This document shows, piece after piece, positions 1 through 8,996 of a stretch of DNA of 64,000 nt (the first letter of the stretch is position 1; each line of letters starts with the position of its first letter). The stretch spans positions 7,379,390 to 7,443,389 of the forward strand of contig NZ_CP063785.1 of NCBI RefSeq assembly GCF_025860405.1. Direction: 5' to 3'. The stretch is from Tolypothrix sp. PCC 7712. GTDB lineage: Bacteria; Cyanobacteriota; Cyanobacteriia; Cyanobacteriales; Nostocaceae. A program made the position numbers and the translations under genes. The notes beneath the pieces were generated by a model. That model made no database searches, was not told the origin of the DNA, and saw nothing but the letters and a program-made list of their open reading frames with translations.

Positions 1-547
1 CGGTTCCACCCATGATGGCTGTTTTACGTGTTTGAGATCCGATGGGCTGAGGTCGAAATGCCAACATTCGTTGCTGTATTCTGCTTGAAAACGTACCGCA
101 GGCGGTTGCCTAGTCATACGTTCAGTGTCGTACCCCCAGGTTTTCAAATAATAATTGACAGTACATAAGAGTCAATGCGCCTTTAGGCGGTTGGACAAAA
201 CCATCAGGTGTCTCCATCCCAAATTCTTCCAACAGTTCAATTGCCCGTACTGTAGAGACATGTCGCCCTTTTTTGTTACTGGTACGGATTTTCATCGCCG
301 CGATGACCTCGCAGTAACGTTCCATTTCTGAGAGTGAAAGCTTTCTGGGTGTCCCGCTATCTGAGCGGTTTATAGATTTTGGACGTGATGAATTACGCAA
401 CGCCCGATATAACGTATCAGTTGACACTCCATACAGTGCGGCTGTTTCTTCAATGAGAATTCGACGCTCTTGGCAACGACTAGGCAAACCGTCGAGGCGG
501 TGGCGTAAATTGATGAGCGCCTCTGTCGGGATTTGCTTATGTACCAT
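1..547 (-). pseudogene. DDE (integrase-core) transposase, N-terminal part, frameshifted, runs off the window
   Basis: The first ~125 codons from the ATG at 547 read as a helix-turn-helix transposase N-terminus (ETAALYGVSTDTLYRAL, then TSNKKGRHVSTVRAIELLEE). Near 160-172 the frame breaks. The +1 frame continues as TVNYYLKTWGYDTERM and then NECWHFDLSPSD, the start of an integrase-type catalytic core whose first acidic residue lies in WHFD. The gene continues past base 1. Only one nucleotide separates the resolvase stop from its ATG, so the two were translationally coupled. This is a two-gene transposon (transposase plus serine resolvase) with a disabled transposase. A programmed frameshift or sequence error is possible, but there is no obvious slippery run at the break. 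Confidence 0.75.
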
Positions 548-548
548 G

Positions 549-1105
549 TTAGGTATTTATCTCTGCAATGTAGTTGTAGAGCGTTGGTTTGGAAATTCCC
601 ATCAACTTACATATTTCAATAATGGTGTGTTGTTTTTCGGTATAAAGCTTTACTGCTAATTGACGTTTAGCTGGGTCAAGGGCTTTTGGTCTTCCTCCCC
701 TGTGACCGCGCTTACGCGCTGCGATTAGTCCAGCAGTTGTGCGTTCGCGGATTAGGTTGCGTTCAAATTCCGCCAATGCGCCAAATAAATGGAAAATCAA
801 CCTACCACTGTTGTTTGTGGTAGTAATGGATTCTTGTAAACTAGAAAGCCCAATTCCTCGCTGGCCTAAAGTTTCCATCGTTTCAATAGGTCTTTGAGCG
901 ACCTTCCCAAGCGGTCGAGCCGCCATACCACCAAAACATCACCAGTTCGTGCTACCTCCAATGCAAGAGTTAGTCCAGGTCTTACTGCTTTTGCACCGCT
1001 TATACGGTCGGAGTAAATTTTCTCGCAACCAGCAAGCTGCAAAGCATCCATTTGCAGGTTCAGATTTTGGTCATCTGTTGAAATTCGGGCATAGCCTATC
1101 AACAT
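549..1105 (-). pseudogene. Serine recombinase / resolvase, single frameshift
   Basis: The N-terminal part (from ATG 1105) carries the resolvase catalytic signature YARISTDDQNL with the nucleophilic Ser, and continues to VVWRLDRLGRSLKDL. It then runs into a stop in frame. Around 885-890 the other frame picks up exactly where the family continues (IETMETLGQRGIGL, then FERNLIRERTTAGL) and ends in a C-terminal HTH (GRPKALDPAKRQ, SKPTLYNYI). Restoring one base would give a full resolvase of about 185 residues. It resolves cointegrates for the adjacent transposase. The partner transposase is also frameshifted, so element decay is more likely than programmed shifting. Confidence 0.8.
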
Positions 1106-1262
1106 ACTTTGAACCTCAACAAGTACATATACTCGTTACTTAACAGCGTATGTTGCCTTTGATATAATTACCGAGTTTCGTTACTAAACTTGATTCCGTT
1201 TCTGATTTGCAATCTGGGTGGTAATAACGGTTAAAAAAACGACCGTTTTCTTTACCTTTATA

Positions 1263-1527
1263 GTTGCAGATAATCCTGGCTGAAATTTAAATAATGCGTG
1301 TTTGTAAATTAGGGCGTTTTTTGAGAAAACCGTCAAACTACAGTTTGACTGGACTTTCGGTTAGTTGCAAATAATCCTGGTTCAAACTCCTGATTGCAGG
1401 TTGGTTGCATTTAATCCTGGTTCAGTTGCAATTAATCCTGGCTGAAGCGTGATTATAGTTGCAGTTAATCCTGGTTTGAAAATGTCTTGATTGCAGGTTT
1501 GAGCGATTAGTATTGCAGGTCGTTACA
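1263..1527. repeat. Transposon terminal repeat array (transposase-binding-type repeats)
   Basis: Five direct copies of GTTGCANNTAATCCTGG lie at 1263-1279, 1364-1380, 1404-1420, 1425-1441 and 1458-1474, with further ATTGCAGGT half-copies near 1393, 1491 and 1512. Read leftwards the outer edge begins TGTAACGACCTGCAA at 1527, i.e. with the TGT terminus used by Tn7/Tn5053/Tn552-type elements. Immediately outside it the IS630 reading frame is interrupted. The array lies outside the resolvase and transposase genes, where such elements keep their multiple transposase-binding sites. The 1106-1262 stretch holds no gene that I can see. Confidence 0.65.
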
Positions 1528-1999
1528 CTTAAGTGCCTTTTTTACTGGGTCTTGTTTGCAACGATTGCTGTTTCTGGTTCGTTTCCAGCGATAGTTTTTT
1601 TTTGAGCAATCTTCTCAATCGGTCGCTACTTAAATCCACTAAGCGCTCTTGTTTCAATTTCTGAGCTAATTGCACACTATTGTAAGTTCGGGGCTCTTGC
1701 TCCAAACACTCCGTCAAGTAGTCCAGGTCTCCTGCTTGCCACTTTGGTTTTGCTCCCCGTCCTGGGGCTTCCCACAGTCCCCCTAATCCTCCTTTTTCCC
1801 ATCGCCGTAGGGTCGCTCTGACCGTATGAGCATGGCACTCGAACATCTTTGCAATCGCTGGTACATTCCATCCCTGAGCGTTCAGGCGCAACATATGGGC
1901 TCGGTCACGGGTTCTTTGAGGAAGGCGCTGAGCAAGTCGCAGTTCATTTAAGGTTCGGTCTTCCTCTGGGGTCAGAATAATGCGTAAAGGGGCAGGCAT
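1528..1999 (-). pseudogene. IS630-family transposase, N-terminal remnant interrupted by the transposon end
   Basis: Starts MPAPLRIILTPEEDRTL and has the IS630 helix-turn-helix region (GWNVPAIAKMFECHAHTVRATLRRWEKGGL) up to LSSDRLRRLLKKK. At a run of nine A (the T run near 1595-1603) the frame shifts. The alternative frame continues with the family sequence NYRWKRTRNSNRCKQDPVKKAL and then stops at the foreign TGT end near 1527. IS630 elements often use a shift at such an A run to join two frames. The whole DDE catalytic half is absent, so this copy is dead and was split by insertion of the neighbouring transposon. Confidence 0.75.
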
Positions 2000-2164
2000 A
2001 ACAAGCTAATTAGCAGTTTTTCTATCTTATAATTAATTCCACCCACCTACTTAAGTAAATCATAAGTACCAAATAAAATATGTACAACACCAGTAATATT
2101 GGCAAGAGATTTTATCCAATTCCTTTTTCATGCTTGGCTGTGGGTTTTTCTCATGAGGGACTGA

Positions 2165-3337
2165 CTAGAAAGAAAATATTTTGCTCAACTGCTGAAATCT
2201 CACGAGTTCCGGTGTGCGTTTGATCAGTTGATTTCGCAACCAACACAAAATGGGATTGTTCCATTGTCCCATTTGGCCCATCCGCCTTGATTGCATCACA
2301 ATCTCACTCGTGCGGGGAATTCGTCGAGATTCATAGGCTTTCAAAGCCAAGGCAATCTCAGGAACTGCTTGTAAACAGTTCTTTAAGACTACGGCATCTT
2401 CGATCGCCTGACAGACACCTTGACCCAGATTTGGTGTAGCTGGATGGGCAGCATCGCCCAACAGCACCACCCGTTTGTCACTCCATTGCTCCAAAGGATC
2501 TAGGTCGTAGATGTCATTGCGAAGAATTGCGGATTCATCGGTTGCTGCAATCACTGCTGCGATTGGTTCATGCCAATCTCTAAATCGTTCTAGAAGTTCC
2601 TGTTTACGCCCCACATCCCAATCGAGATCGCCTGCGAGTGCGTTGGCACAGGCAAACCAATATACTCGATCTTGAGTCATAGGAAACAGCCCAAATTGTG
2701 CGCCTCGTCCCAAAGATGTTAACCCAATCAGGTTTCCAAGTTTGAATTGGGTGACACCTCGCCACACGGTATATCCTGCATATTGTAATGGTGTCGCCTT
2801 AAACAATTGCGCCCGGATTACCGATTTAATTCCATCTGCACCAATTAAAATATCTCCACTGACTTCTAAGCCGCGATCAAAAATAGCACTCACCTGCTGA
2901 TCATCCTGGTGATAACTTATGCAGCGAGTGCCAAAGGTAATTGCTGTGCGGTTGAGCGCCCCTAACAGCACATTAAGTAATTCTGCCCGGTGAATGGCAA
3001 CACCATATACACCAAAATTTTCCTCTGGCTGATGCACTACATCAAACAACAACTCGCCACGCCAGGAACGCATGGCAATGCCAGAGAATGGCAGACTGAC
3101 TGCCTGTACTGCTTCAGCCAGCCCTAATTGCTCTAGCGCACACATAGCATTAGGCCAAAGAGTCAATCCAGAGCCGATTTCGCGCATTTCGTTTGCTTGC
3201 TCATAAATTACTGGCTCGAAGCCAGCCTGAGAAAGCGCGATCGCTGCTGTTAGTCCACCAGGGCCTGCACCAATGATCATGGCTCGTTTGCTTTTTTCAC
3301 CATTCACACTGCTCATATCAGCATCCTGTCGAATCAC
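2165..3337 (-). CDS. FAD-dependent monooxygenase (UbiH/PHBH-type aromatic hydroxylase family)
   Basis: Flavoprotein hydroxylase of 390 residues. It has an N-terminal Rossmann motif (MIIGAGPGGLTAAIAL), the GADGIKSVIR motif in the middle and the second FAD/ribityl motif VVLLGDAAHPATPNLGQG near residue 292. Family members hydroxylate or epoxidise aromatic or polyketide substrates with NAD(P)H and O2. A GTG at 3337 overlaps the TGA of the upstream SnoaL-like gene (GTGA), suggesting coupling; an ATG at 3316 is an alternative start. It is the last gene of the leftward polyketide gene set, so a tailoring role on the enediyne-type product is the natural inference. The substrate cannot be read from the sequence. 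Confidence 0.85.
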   Translation of the reverse strand: MIRQDADMSSVNGEKSKRAMIIGAGPGGLTAAIALSQAGFEPVIYEQANEMREIGSGLTLWPNAMCALEQLGLAEAVQAVSLPFSGIAMRSWRGELLFDVVHQPEENFGVYGVAIHRAELLNVLLGALNRTAITFGTRCISYHQDDQQVSAIFDRGLEVSGDILIGADGIKSVIRAQLFKATPLQYAGYTVWRGVTQFKLGNLIGLTSLGRGAQFGLFPMTQDRVYWFACANALAGDLDWDVGRKQELLERFRDWHEPIAAVIAATDESAILRNDIYDLDPLEQWSDKRVVLLGDAAHPATPNLGQGVCQAIEDAVVLKNCLQAVPEIALALKAYESRRIPRTSEIVMQSRRMGQMGQWNNPILCWLRNQLIKRTPELVRFQQLSKIFSF

Positions 3338-3786
3338 GCCATTGCACTCAGCAATTCTTCTGGCAGTAATCCCATTTGTTGCATCATGTACAGTTCATCT
3401 GTCACACCCCAATGTTCCACAATTTTCCCATCAGCCAAACGAGCAACCCCAAGTACAGTGCAGGTGACTTGTTTTTCAGTTGGCGGCGCTCCCATGTAAG
3501 TACCAGAGTGCGTACCACGCCAAGTCATACGCGTCACAACTTTGTCTCCTTCCGCCAGAATATCGTCAATTTGAAACTGCATATCGGGGAAAGCAGCCAT
3601 GATCGCACCAACAATTCTTTGAGTGTCTTGGTAGCCGTGAGCATTGGTGCGTGTGTGATGAATTAAGTTAGGCGACCAGAATTCAGTTAATTCTTTCAAA
3701 TCACCTCGATTCCAAGTTTCTACATAACGACGGATGATTTGTTTGTTTATCTCTGCAACGGTTTTGTTGGCTTCTTCGAGGATCAT
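3334..3786 (-). CDS. SnoaL-like ester cyclase / NTF2-fold protein
   Basis: About 150 residues with the SnoaL/ester-cyclase pattern: IIRRYVETWNRGDLKEL, HHTRTNAHGYQ, AAFPDMQFQIDDILAEGDKV, TWRGTHSG and DGKIVEHWGVTDELYMMQQMG. The open frame extends to 3834, but the ATG at 3786 has an AGAAGG ribosome site 7-8 nt upstream and begins at the domain, so it is preferred. Relatives catalyse aldol cyclisation in polyketide pathways, or act as hydrolases and isomerases. It is one of five NTF2-like domains spread over four genes in this gene cluster. It overlaps the monooxygenase start and probably shares its mRNA. Confidence 0.8.
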   Translation of the reverse strand: MILEEANKTVAEINKQIIRRYVETWNRGDLKELTEFWSPNLIHHTRTNAHGYQDTQRIVGAIMAAFPDMQFQIDDILAEGDKVVTRMTWRGTHSGTYMGAPPTEKQVTCTVLGVARLADGKIVEHWGVTDELYMMQQMGLLPEELLSAMA

Positions 3787-3959
3787 AAAGTAACCTTCTT
3801 CGGCGTAGCTAATGAAGTTTGAATTTCTCTGCACAATGAAATGATGTTTTCACTAAATTGACATCGCATCTTCTTCCAGATTGCTTTGTCTTGAAAATGG
3901 GGAACAGAGGAAGAAGGAGCTTGGTTGTAGGATTTTCCCGTGATTGCTCTGTTAATCCT

Positions 3960-5384
3960 TTACCCTAAGTCAACCAGAGAGAGGATGTTGCCACATACTT
4001 CATTCTTGCGGAACTGGCGACGTTGCAGTTCTACAATCATCGGCAATCCTTGCTTTGGTGCTGACAACATTAATCCACTGCGATCAATCCTGGTTTTGGC
4101 AGGTAAGGTCAAATGATATCGCTGTAAAAGCATTGATAACACTAGCTTCATCTCCAGCATGGCAGATGCAGTTCCTGGACACATCCGCGGGCCAGCAGAA
4201 AAGGGGATGTATTCGTAAGGCCCAGGATTAATGTTTTGCCAGCGTTGTGGAAGAAACTTGTTGGGCTGAGGGTAGACATCTGGGAGACGGTGAGTAATAT
4301 AGTGGCTGACAATTATAGCGGCTCCTTGAGGAATTGCATACAGTCCCAGTTGACAAGGCGCAGTGCTGATCCGGCTCCACCAAAGCACCGGAGGCAACAA
4401 GCGCATACTTTCTTTAATCACCCACTCCAGTAGCTGCAATTGGCTCAACTGCTCTACTGTAGGTGCATGGCCGTGCAGCTTGCCTGCCAATTCATCTAGC
4501 AGATCAGCCATGACACCAGGATGCTGAGAAAGCAGAAACAATGTCCAGGTCAGCACTCTAGTAGTAATGTCGTGCCCAGCGACAAATAAAGCGGCAGTTT
4601 GTCCAATTAATTCGTCATCCGTTAACTGCGTGCCGTTTTCGTCATGCGCTTGCATGAGCATGGACAGCGCATCTCCTTGATCTGTTTGACTGGTTCGCTT
4701 GTGGTGGATGATTGCTTGAATTTCACGCTCCAAACGCTCAGAAGTAACTAACAGACGGTAGTAAGGTAGACCTGGAATATTAAATGGCAGTAGCAGTGCC
4801 GGGATGGAAAAAACCAGATTCATCCAGGATTCTAGCAGGTAGCCAATTTCCGCGCCTTCCTGTGCTGGATCGAGTCCTAGCCGAGTTTTGATGGCAATCT
4901 TGAGCATGAGTTGCCGCAGTTCATCGCAAAGATTGAGTGATCGCCCAATTTGCCAATTGCTCAATGTCTGCTCAACCAAAACAACAATGTCATCCCGATA
5001 GCTGGCTATTCGCTGGGGATGGAAAGCGGGCATAATTAATCGCCGTTGCTGTTCGTGCTTGACACCATTCATTTGATGTAGCCCTGCAAACAGACGTGAG
5101 AGAGGGCTATTTTCAGGAACTTTGATGGGCAAGGATTTGGCATCGCGCGCGTAAAACAGACTGGTATTACCAAGTACCAACTGGTTGTACTCAGGCGAAA
5201 AAACAAACACAATCTGAGGTGTACCTGCTGCCAGCCCAACAATTTCTCCATAACGCTGGTGTAAACTGTGCATTTGCGCGATCGGATCGCGCATGAATGG
5301 CAGCAAATTACCATATCCACCCAGCACAGGTAAAGGAGATGGGCCGGGAATCAGGCTAGTTGAGCCAGGATGAATTGCGCTCAC
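3960..5384 (-). CDS. Cytochrome P450
   Basis: Complete P450 of 474 residues. Visible landmarks are the proline-rich N-terminus (GPSPLPVLGGYGNLLPFM), the I-helix oxygen-activation motif AGHDITTR, the K-helix ESMR and the heme loop FSAGPRMCPG with the thiolate Cys near residue 400. There is no membrane anchor, so it is soluble as in other bacterial P450s; overall it resembles cyanobacterial CYP110-like enzymes. It begins with GTG about 10 nt after the methyltransferase stop, with a poor ribosome site, consistent with coupling. The C-terminal 20 residues (after LQRRQ) are an unusual extension. Likely an oxidative tailoring step of the cluster product. Confidence 0.88.
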   Translation of the reverse strand: MSAIHPGSTSLIPGPSPLPVLGGYGNLLPFMRDPIAQMHSLHQRYGEIVGLAAGTPQIVFVFSPEYNQLVLGNTSLFYARDAKSLPIKVPENSPLSRLFAGLHQMNGVKHEQQRRLIMPAFHPQRIASYRDDIVVLVEQTLSNWQIGRSLNLCDELRQLMLKIAIKTRLGLDPAQEGAEIGYLLESWMNLVFSIPALLLPFNIPGLPYYRLLVTSERLEREIQAIIHHKRTSQTDQGDALSMLMQAHDENGTQLTDDELIGQTAALFVAGHDITTRVLTWTLFLLSQHPGVMADLLDELAGKLHGHAPTVEQLSQLQLLEWVIKESMRLLPPVLWWSRISTAPCQLGLYAIPQGAAIIVSHYITHRLPDVYPQPNKFLPQRWQNINPGPYEYIPFSAGPRMCPGTASAMLEMKLVLSMLLQRYHLTLPAKTRIDRSGLMLSAPKQGLPMIVELQRRQFRKNEVCGNILSLVDLG

Positions 5385-5394
5385 GGAGATTTGA

Positions 5395-6504
5395 TTAGGG
5401 TTTTACCTCATACAGGATGTTAAATGGATTTTCAATTGGTAATCGCCGAATGCTGCTAAAACCTGCCTCCGTGCAAAGTTGGCGAATTTTAGACTCTGGT
5501 AGCCCCATCGTACCCAACCCAGCACCGCCATCAGCGAGAGAAACGGGCGTGTTGTAAAGCACACTGGTACTATACAAAATCGTGCCTGCGGGGCCAAAGT
5601 TCTCTTCCAGCTTGTCCGCACAGTTCATTTCTAGTAGCAAATAAGTTCCATCAGGCCGCAGGGATTGCCGAATTGCTTGCAATCCCTGAAGTGGGTTGGC
5701 AAAATCGTGAACCGAATCAAAAGTTGTGATCAGATCATACTGATCTGGCAGCCCAGCCATGACGTTCCGTTGCTCAAACCGCACGTGATCGCTCATACCA
5801 GCAGAATTTGCATTGGCTGTTGCCACATCAATCGCCAAAGCAAAGCCATCATAGCCAACGTAACGAGAATTGGGAAACGCTTGAGCGAGTTTGATCAGCG
5901 CCCACCCCCCGCCACAGCCAATGTCTGCAACCTGAATACCGCGATCGAGTTTGGATAACACATCGGGAACCGTCGGTAGCCACTGCTGTACCAGCAAATT
6001 CTCGAACCAAGTCGCACTCATACGCTCCATGCCTTGGCGCAAATCCCGGTTGTAGGACGACTGGGGTATGCCTCCACCGTGACGAAATGCTTGGGCAACT
6101 TGATCCAGAACAGCCATAAGTCCCGGTATTTGTTGATATGCACCACCCATAAACATCATGCCTCGTTCTTGGGCTAGAACCAAGGCGTGTTCGAGAGGCA
6201 GGGCGAAACGTTGAGTCGATGGGTCATATTCCAAATAGCCAGCACAGGCAAGCGCACTCAGCCACTCGCGCGCATAACGTTCATTAATTCCCGCCCGACC
6301 AGCAAACTCGGCACAAGTCACAGGCCCATACGCTGCTAAAGCTTTGAATAGACCTAAGCGATCTCCCAGGCTACACAGAATGCTCACCAATGTACCACTC
6401 AGGTCTGCCATGACTCGATTCATGAATGCTGAAGCCTTTGCCATATCCATGTTGAATTGGGGGGCTTGAGCAACCGATGCGGACGGCTCAAAGATTGTAG
6501 TCAA
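5395..6504 (-). CDS. SAM-dependent methyltransferase with N-terminal winged-helix domain
   Basis: The C-terminal half has a class I methyltransferase fold: motif I VADIGCGGGWALIKLAQAFP, the acidic strand end YVGYDGF, and ITTFDSVHDFANP. The N-terminal half (GTLVSILCSLGDRLGLFKALAAYGPVTCAEFAGRAG) is a dimerisation/winged-helix domain typical of small-molecule O-methyltransferases. The frame is open back to 6612, inside the HEAT-protein gene. A TTG at 6504 preceded by an AGGGAG site is the best start because it begins just after the upstream stop (6563); an ATG at 6450 would also keep the domain. Probably a tailoring methyltransferase of the polyketide cluster. Confidence 0.82.
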   Translation of the reverse strand: MTTIFEPSASVAQAPQFNMDMAKASAFMNRVMADLSGTLVSILCSLGDRLGLFKALAAYGPVTCAEFAGRAGINERYAREWLSALACAGYLEYDPSTQRFALPLEHALVLAQERGMMFMGGAYQQIPGLMAVLDQVAQAFRHGGGIPQSSYNRDLRQGMERMSATWFENLLVQQWLPTVPDVLSKLDRGIQVADIGCGGGWALIKLAQAFPNSRYVGYDGFALAIDVATANANSAGMSDHVRFEQRNVMAGLPDQYDLITTFDSVHDFANPLQGLQAIRQSLRPDGTYLLLEMNCADKLEENFGPAGTILYSTSVLYNTPVSLADGGAGLGTMGLPESKIRQLCTEAGFSSIRRLPIENPFNILYEVKP

Positions 6505-6562
6505 AGTAATTTCTCCCTGTGTAAGTGATTGTTGCAGAAAATCTGTAGTTGAATACTTCAGA

Positions 6563-7873
6563 TCAACTGCTTCCACTACAGCAGGACACACCAGGCTGAT
6601 CTGGAATGCCATCCATATCGCTATCTAGTTCACCTTCCGTTGTGGAGTAAACATTGCGTGAATTCAGGTCTATGTAACCATCCTCATCCCAATCGTTCAG
6701 CTTGCCTTTGAACGTGCCAGAGATAAACACATTGGTGAGTGGACCTGTAACAGGATCGTGTAATGTTGAGAGAATGCCATTTCCCGGTCGGAGAATGTCT
6801 TCTAACGATTTGCCCGCCAACTGTTGCAGATTGGTGTAACCCCAACCTTGGAAGCGTCCGCGCACATAGCGAATCGCGTCTGCACCCCGAATCTGGAAGC
6901 GGTTGTCTAAATACCAGCAGCCTTGTCGTGCAAACCCAATCAGAGCATCCCGTACACCCTGGGATGCATCATCTGCCCGACCAGACAGGTAAAAGGGTCG
7001 CTGCACTTGCGACTCAAAGTAGAAATTGCCCCGATCAGGACGGGTTCTTTCTGTAAAGCCCCGGAATAGGTAGTTATCGATGTGTAAACTGCCATCGGCG
7101 TGTAGTCCAGAAATAGCCTTAGCAATGACTAACTGTCGTTCACGGGTTTCGACATTTGGACAAGCATGAGCCTGTCCGTAGACCCTTGCCAGACCTTGGG
7201 GTGCCAGGGACAACTTGCCCCACCGTTGATTTGTGGCATCCAGTCGAATATACAAATCGCAGTGAATCAATAGGAAAATCGTTTCATCAAAGGTTCGTGC
7301 GGGCGTGTAGCGACAGTGGCGATTGTCGAAGGCTGGATCGCCAGTTTGCAATTCTGAGATAAACAATTTTGCCCATTCTGCAATTTCTGGATCGGCATCC
7401 TGAGAGAACTTTTGCAGTGCTTGAATCGATTGAATACCACCTAGTTTTTCAATTGCCCAAAGTGCATCCCAGCGCACCTCACGATCAGCATCGTGTTCAA
7501 CTACCTGACAGAGTAATTCAATTGCATCAGTTTCATTGCGATCGACATACTCATACAATGCCTGTTCTCGCATCACAGGATCGGGATGGCTAAGTGCTTG
7601 TCGTTGCAACTCCTGATTAGGACGTGAGTCAAGCCGCATGGCTATGCGATCGAGGGCATAGCCAAAATCACTTGCCCAAGCTGCTGGATCACCAACGATG
7701 TAGCGAGGTTCTGTATAGTTGAGTGTTGATTGGTAAGCAACTTCAAGAACTTTGCGCTGTTCAGGAGTATGAAGCACAACCGGAACATCATTTAGCCCAT
7801 TTCCAGGTTGCTTCTTTTCTGTTGGTGGAGATGCTTGCTGTAGATTTGATTTATTACAAAGGTCAATTGCCAT
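6563..7873 (-). CDS. HEAT-repeat protein with C-terminal Ca-binding-type loops, function unknown
   Basis: Residues ~70-170 contain HEAT/PBS-lyase-like helical repeats (HPDPVMREQALYEYV, DREVRWDALWAIEKLGG, DADPEIAEWAKLF). The middle ~200 residues are not recognised. Near the C-terminus are two acidic loops of thrombospondin type 3/EF-hand appearance (DWDEDGYIDLN and DSDMDGIPD), and the protein ends CCSGSS. There is no signal peptide. A good AGGAG site precedes the ATG. It lies between the AraC regulator and the methyltransferase in the same direction, so it belongs to the polyketide cluster. The role (scaffold, binding or protection protein, or an enzyme) cannot be inferred from known families. 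Confidence 0.75.
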   Translation of the reverse strand: MAIDLCNKSNLQQASPPTEKKQPGNGLNDVPVVLHTPEQRKVLEVAYQSTLNYTEPRYIVGDPAAWASDFGYALDRIAMRLDSRPNQELQRQALSHPDPVMREQALYEYVDRNETDAIELLCQVVEHDADREVRWDALWAIEKLGGIQSIQALQKFSQDADPEIAEWAKLFISELQTGDPAFDNRHCRYTPARTFDETIFLLIHCDLYIRLDATNQRWGKLSLAPQGLARVYGQAHACPNVETRERQLVIAKAISGLHADGSLHIDNYLFRGFTERTRPDRGNFYFESQVQRPFYLSGRADDASQGVRDALIGFARQGCWYLDNRFQIRGADAIRYVRGRFQGWGYTNLQQLAGKSLEDILRPGNGILSTLHDPVTGPLTNVFISGTFKGKLNDWDEDGYIDLNSRNVYSTTEGELDSDMDGIPDQPGVSCCSGSS

Positions 7874-8057
7874 TGGTTGCTTTTCTCCTATTGAAGTGAG
7901 TTACATATCCTACTTCCGCCCTGACCATGAGACTACTTGTATTAGTGGCATCACAAGTGGATAGATTTTGGAAATGCACTGTTCTTGAGGTACGACTGAG
8001 CAGGAAAACAATTACCAGTTTGCAATCCCATCATTGGTTTTCACGCTTATGATATTA

Positions 8058-8942
8058 CTAACAGGTAGAGTAGCTGCTTCTTTGAAATTGCTTATTCTGC
8101 TTGGCTCGAAGTTTTTTAGGCAACGTTCCCGATTGACTTGCCCCATACTGAGCAAGCAAGAACGGTAAGGCTAGTAAAAGAGGTGGATGAGTGAGTTGGG
8201 CGGAATGCAGGGTGATATCTGCATTACCACTCACCTGACCGCCACGCACAAGAATGGGACTCGCCATTCCCTGTAGTATTGCATTGTTCAACCAAGCAGT
8301 AATTGGATTCTCTGACCTGGGAAAAGCCGCAGCGAATGGATAATAAAACCCATCGGGTAAAGAAACCTGGAAATGGCCAGGTGCGGTTAAAAGGGTACAA
8401 GCGATCGGTTGCCCTTGAGGAATTGGTGTTGAAAAAAAACCAATGGCGATCAGTCCTACGTGGTCATCTGGAGCCTTAACTTGGCCAGTCAATCCCAAGG
8501 TTGAGGGAACAATGGGGTTGATTTGACAGGCATCTTCAGACAAGTTGTGAACGTAGGGTATGAGTTCTACTGACAACTTCCGTAGCTGACCGGGTGATAA
8601 ACCCACCAGTTGGGTAAAACGAGTGATAAAAGTACCCAAACTGTTATAGCCCACCTCGTAACAGATTTCAGTCACACTCAGTTGAGTAGTCAGGAGGAGT
8701 CTTTTAGCAGCTTCCAGGCGCAGTGTATAGAGAAATTGGGAAGGTGGGATGCCTGTAACCTGACGAAATATACGATTGAAATGATAAGGACTAAGGGCGG
8801 CAATTTCTGCCATGTCCTGTAGGGAAAGTGTTTCATCTAATCGTTTATGCATGGCTAGGATGACTCGTTCAGTTGCCTGACATCGTAACAATGCGGTACT
8901 TTCTCGGCAGTTGGTAGCAGATGACAAATGCTCCACTAGCAT
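8058..8942 (-). CDS. AraC-family transcriptional regulator (N-terminal DNA-binding domain)
   Basis: Residues ~25-125 hold the two AraC helix-turn-helix units (LSLQDMAEIAALSPYHFNRIF and LSVTEICYEVGYNSLGTFITRF), ending with GLSPGQLRKL. Unusually for the family the DNA-binding part is N-terminal. It is followed by ~160 residues of a small-molecule-binding-like region (DDHVGLIAIGFFSTPIPQGQP, GFYYPFAAAFP). The ATG at 8942 has an AGGGAG site. It sits between the thioesterase and the HEAT protein in the leftward gene set and is the most obvious pathway-specific regulator candidate. Its ligand and operators are unknown. Confidence 0.88.
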   Translation of the reverse strand: MLVEHLSSATNCRESTALLRCQATERVILAMHKRLDETLSLQDMAEIAALSPYHFNRIFRQVTGIPPSQFLYTLRLEAAKRLLLTTQLSVTEICYEVGYNSLGTFITRFTQLVGLSPGQLRKLSVELIPYVHNLSEDACQINPIVPSTLGLTGQVKAPDDHVGLIAIGFFSTPIPQGQPIACTLLTAPGHFQVSLPDGFYYPFAAAFPRSENPITAWLNNAILQGMASPILVRGGQVSGNADITLHSAQLTHPPLLLALPFLLAQYGASQSGTLPKKLRAKQNKQFQRSSYSTC

Positions 8943-8996
8943 ATGAATCTCCCTATACTTGCAACGACATTTGAAATTTTTGCGATCGCTGTTTAC

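Noticed and set aside
122..135. Frameshift in the G5 run at the end of the left transposase frame
   Set aside because: The sequence around it already reads correctly (KTWGYDTERM) in the frame entered upstream, so the break is near 160-172, not in the G run.
1263..1474. CRISPR array
   Set aside because: Repeat copies are short (17 bp), degenerate in the middle and irregularly spaced (21-101 bp); this fits transposase-binding repeats.
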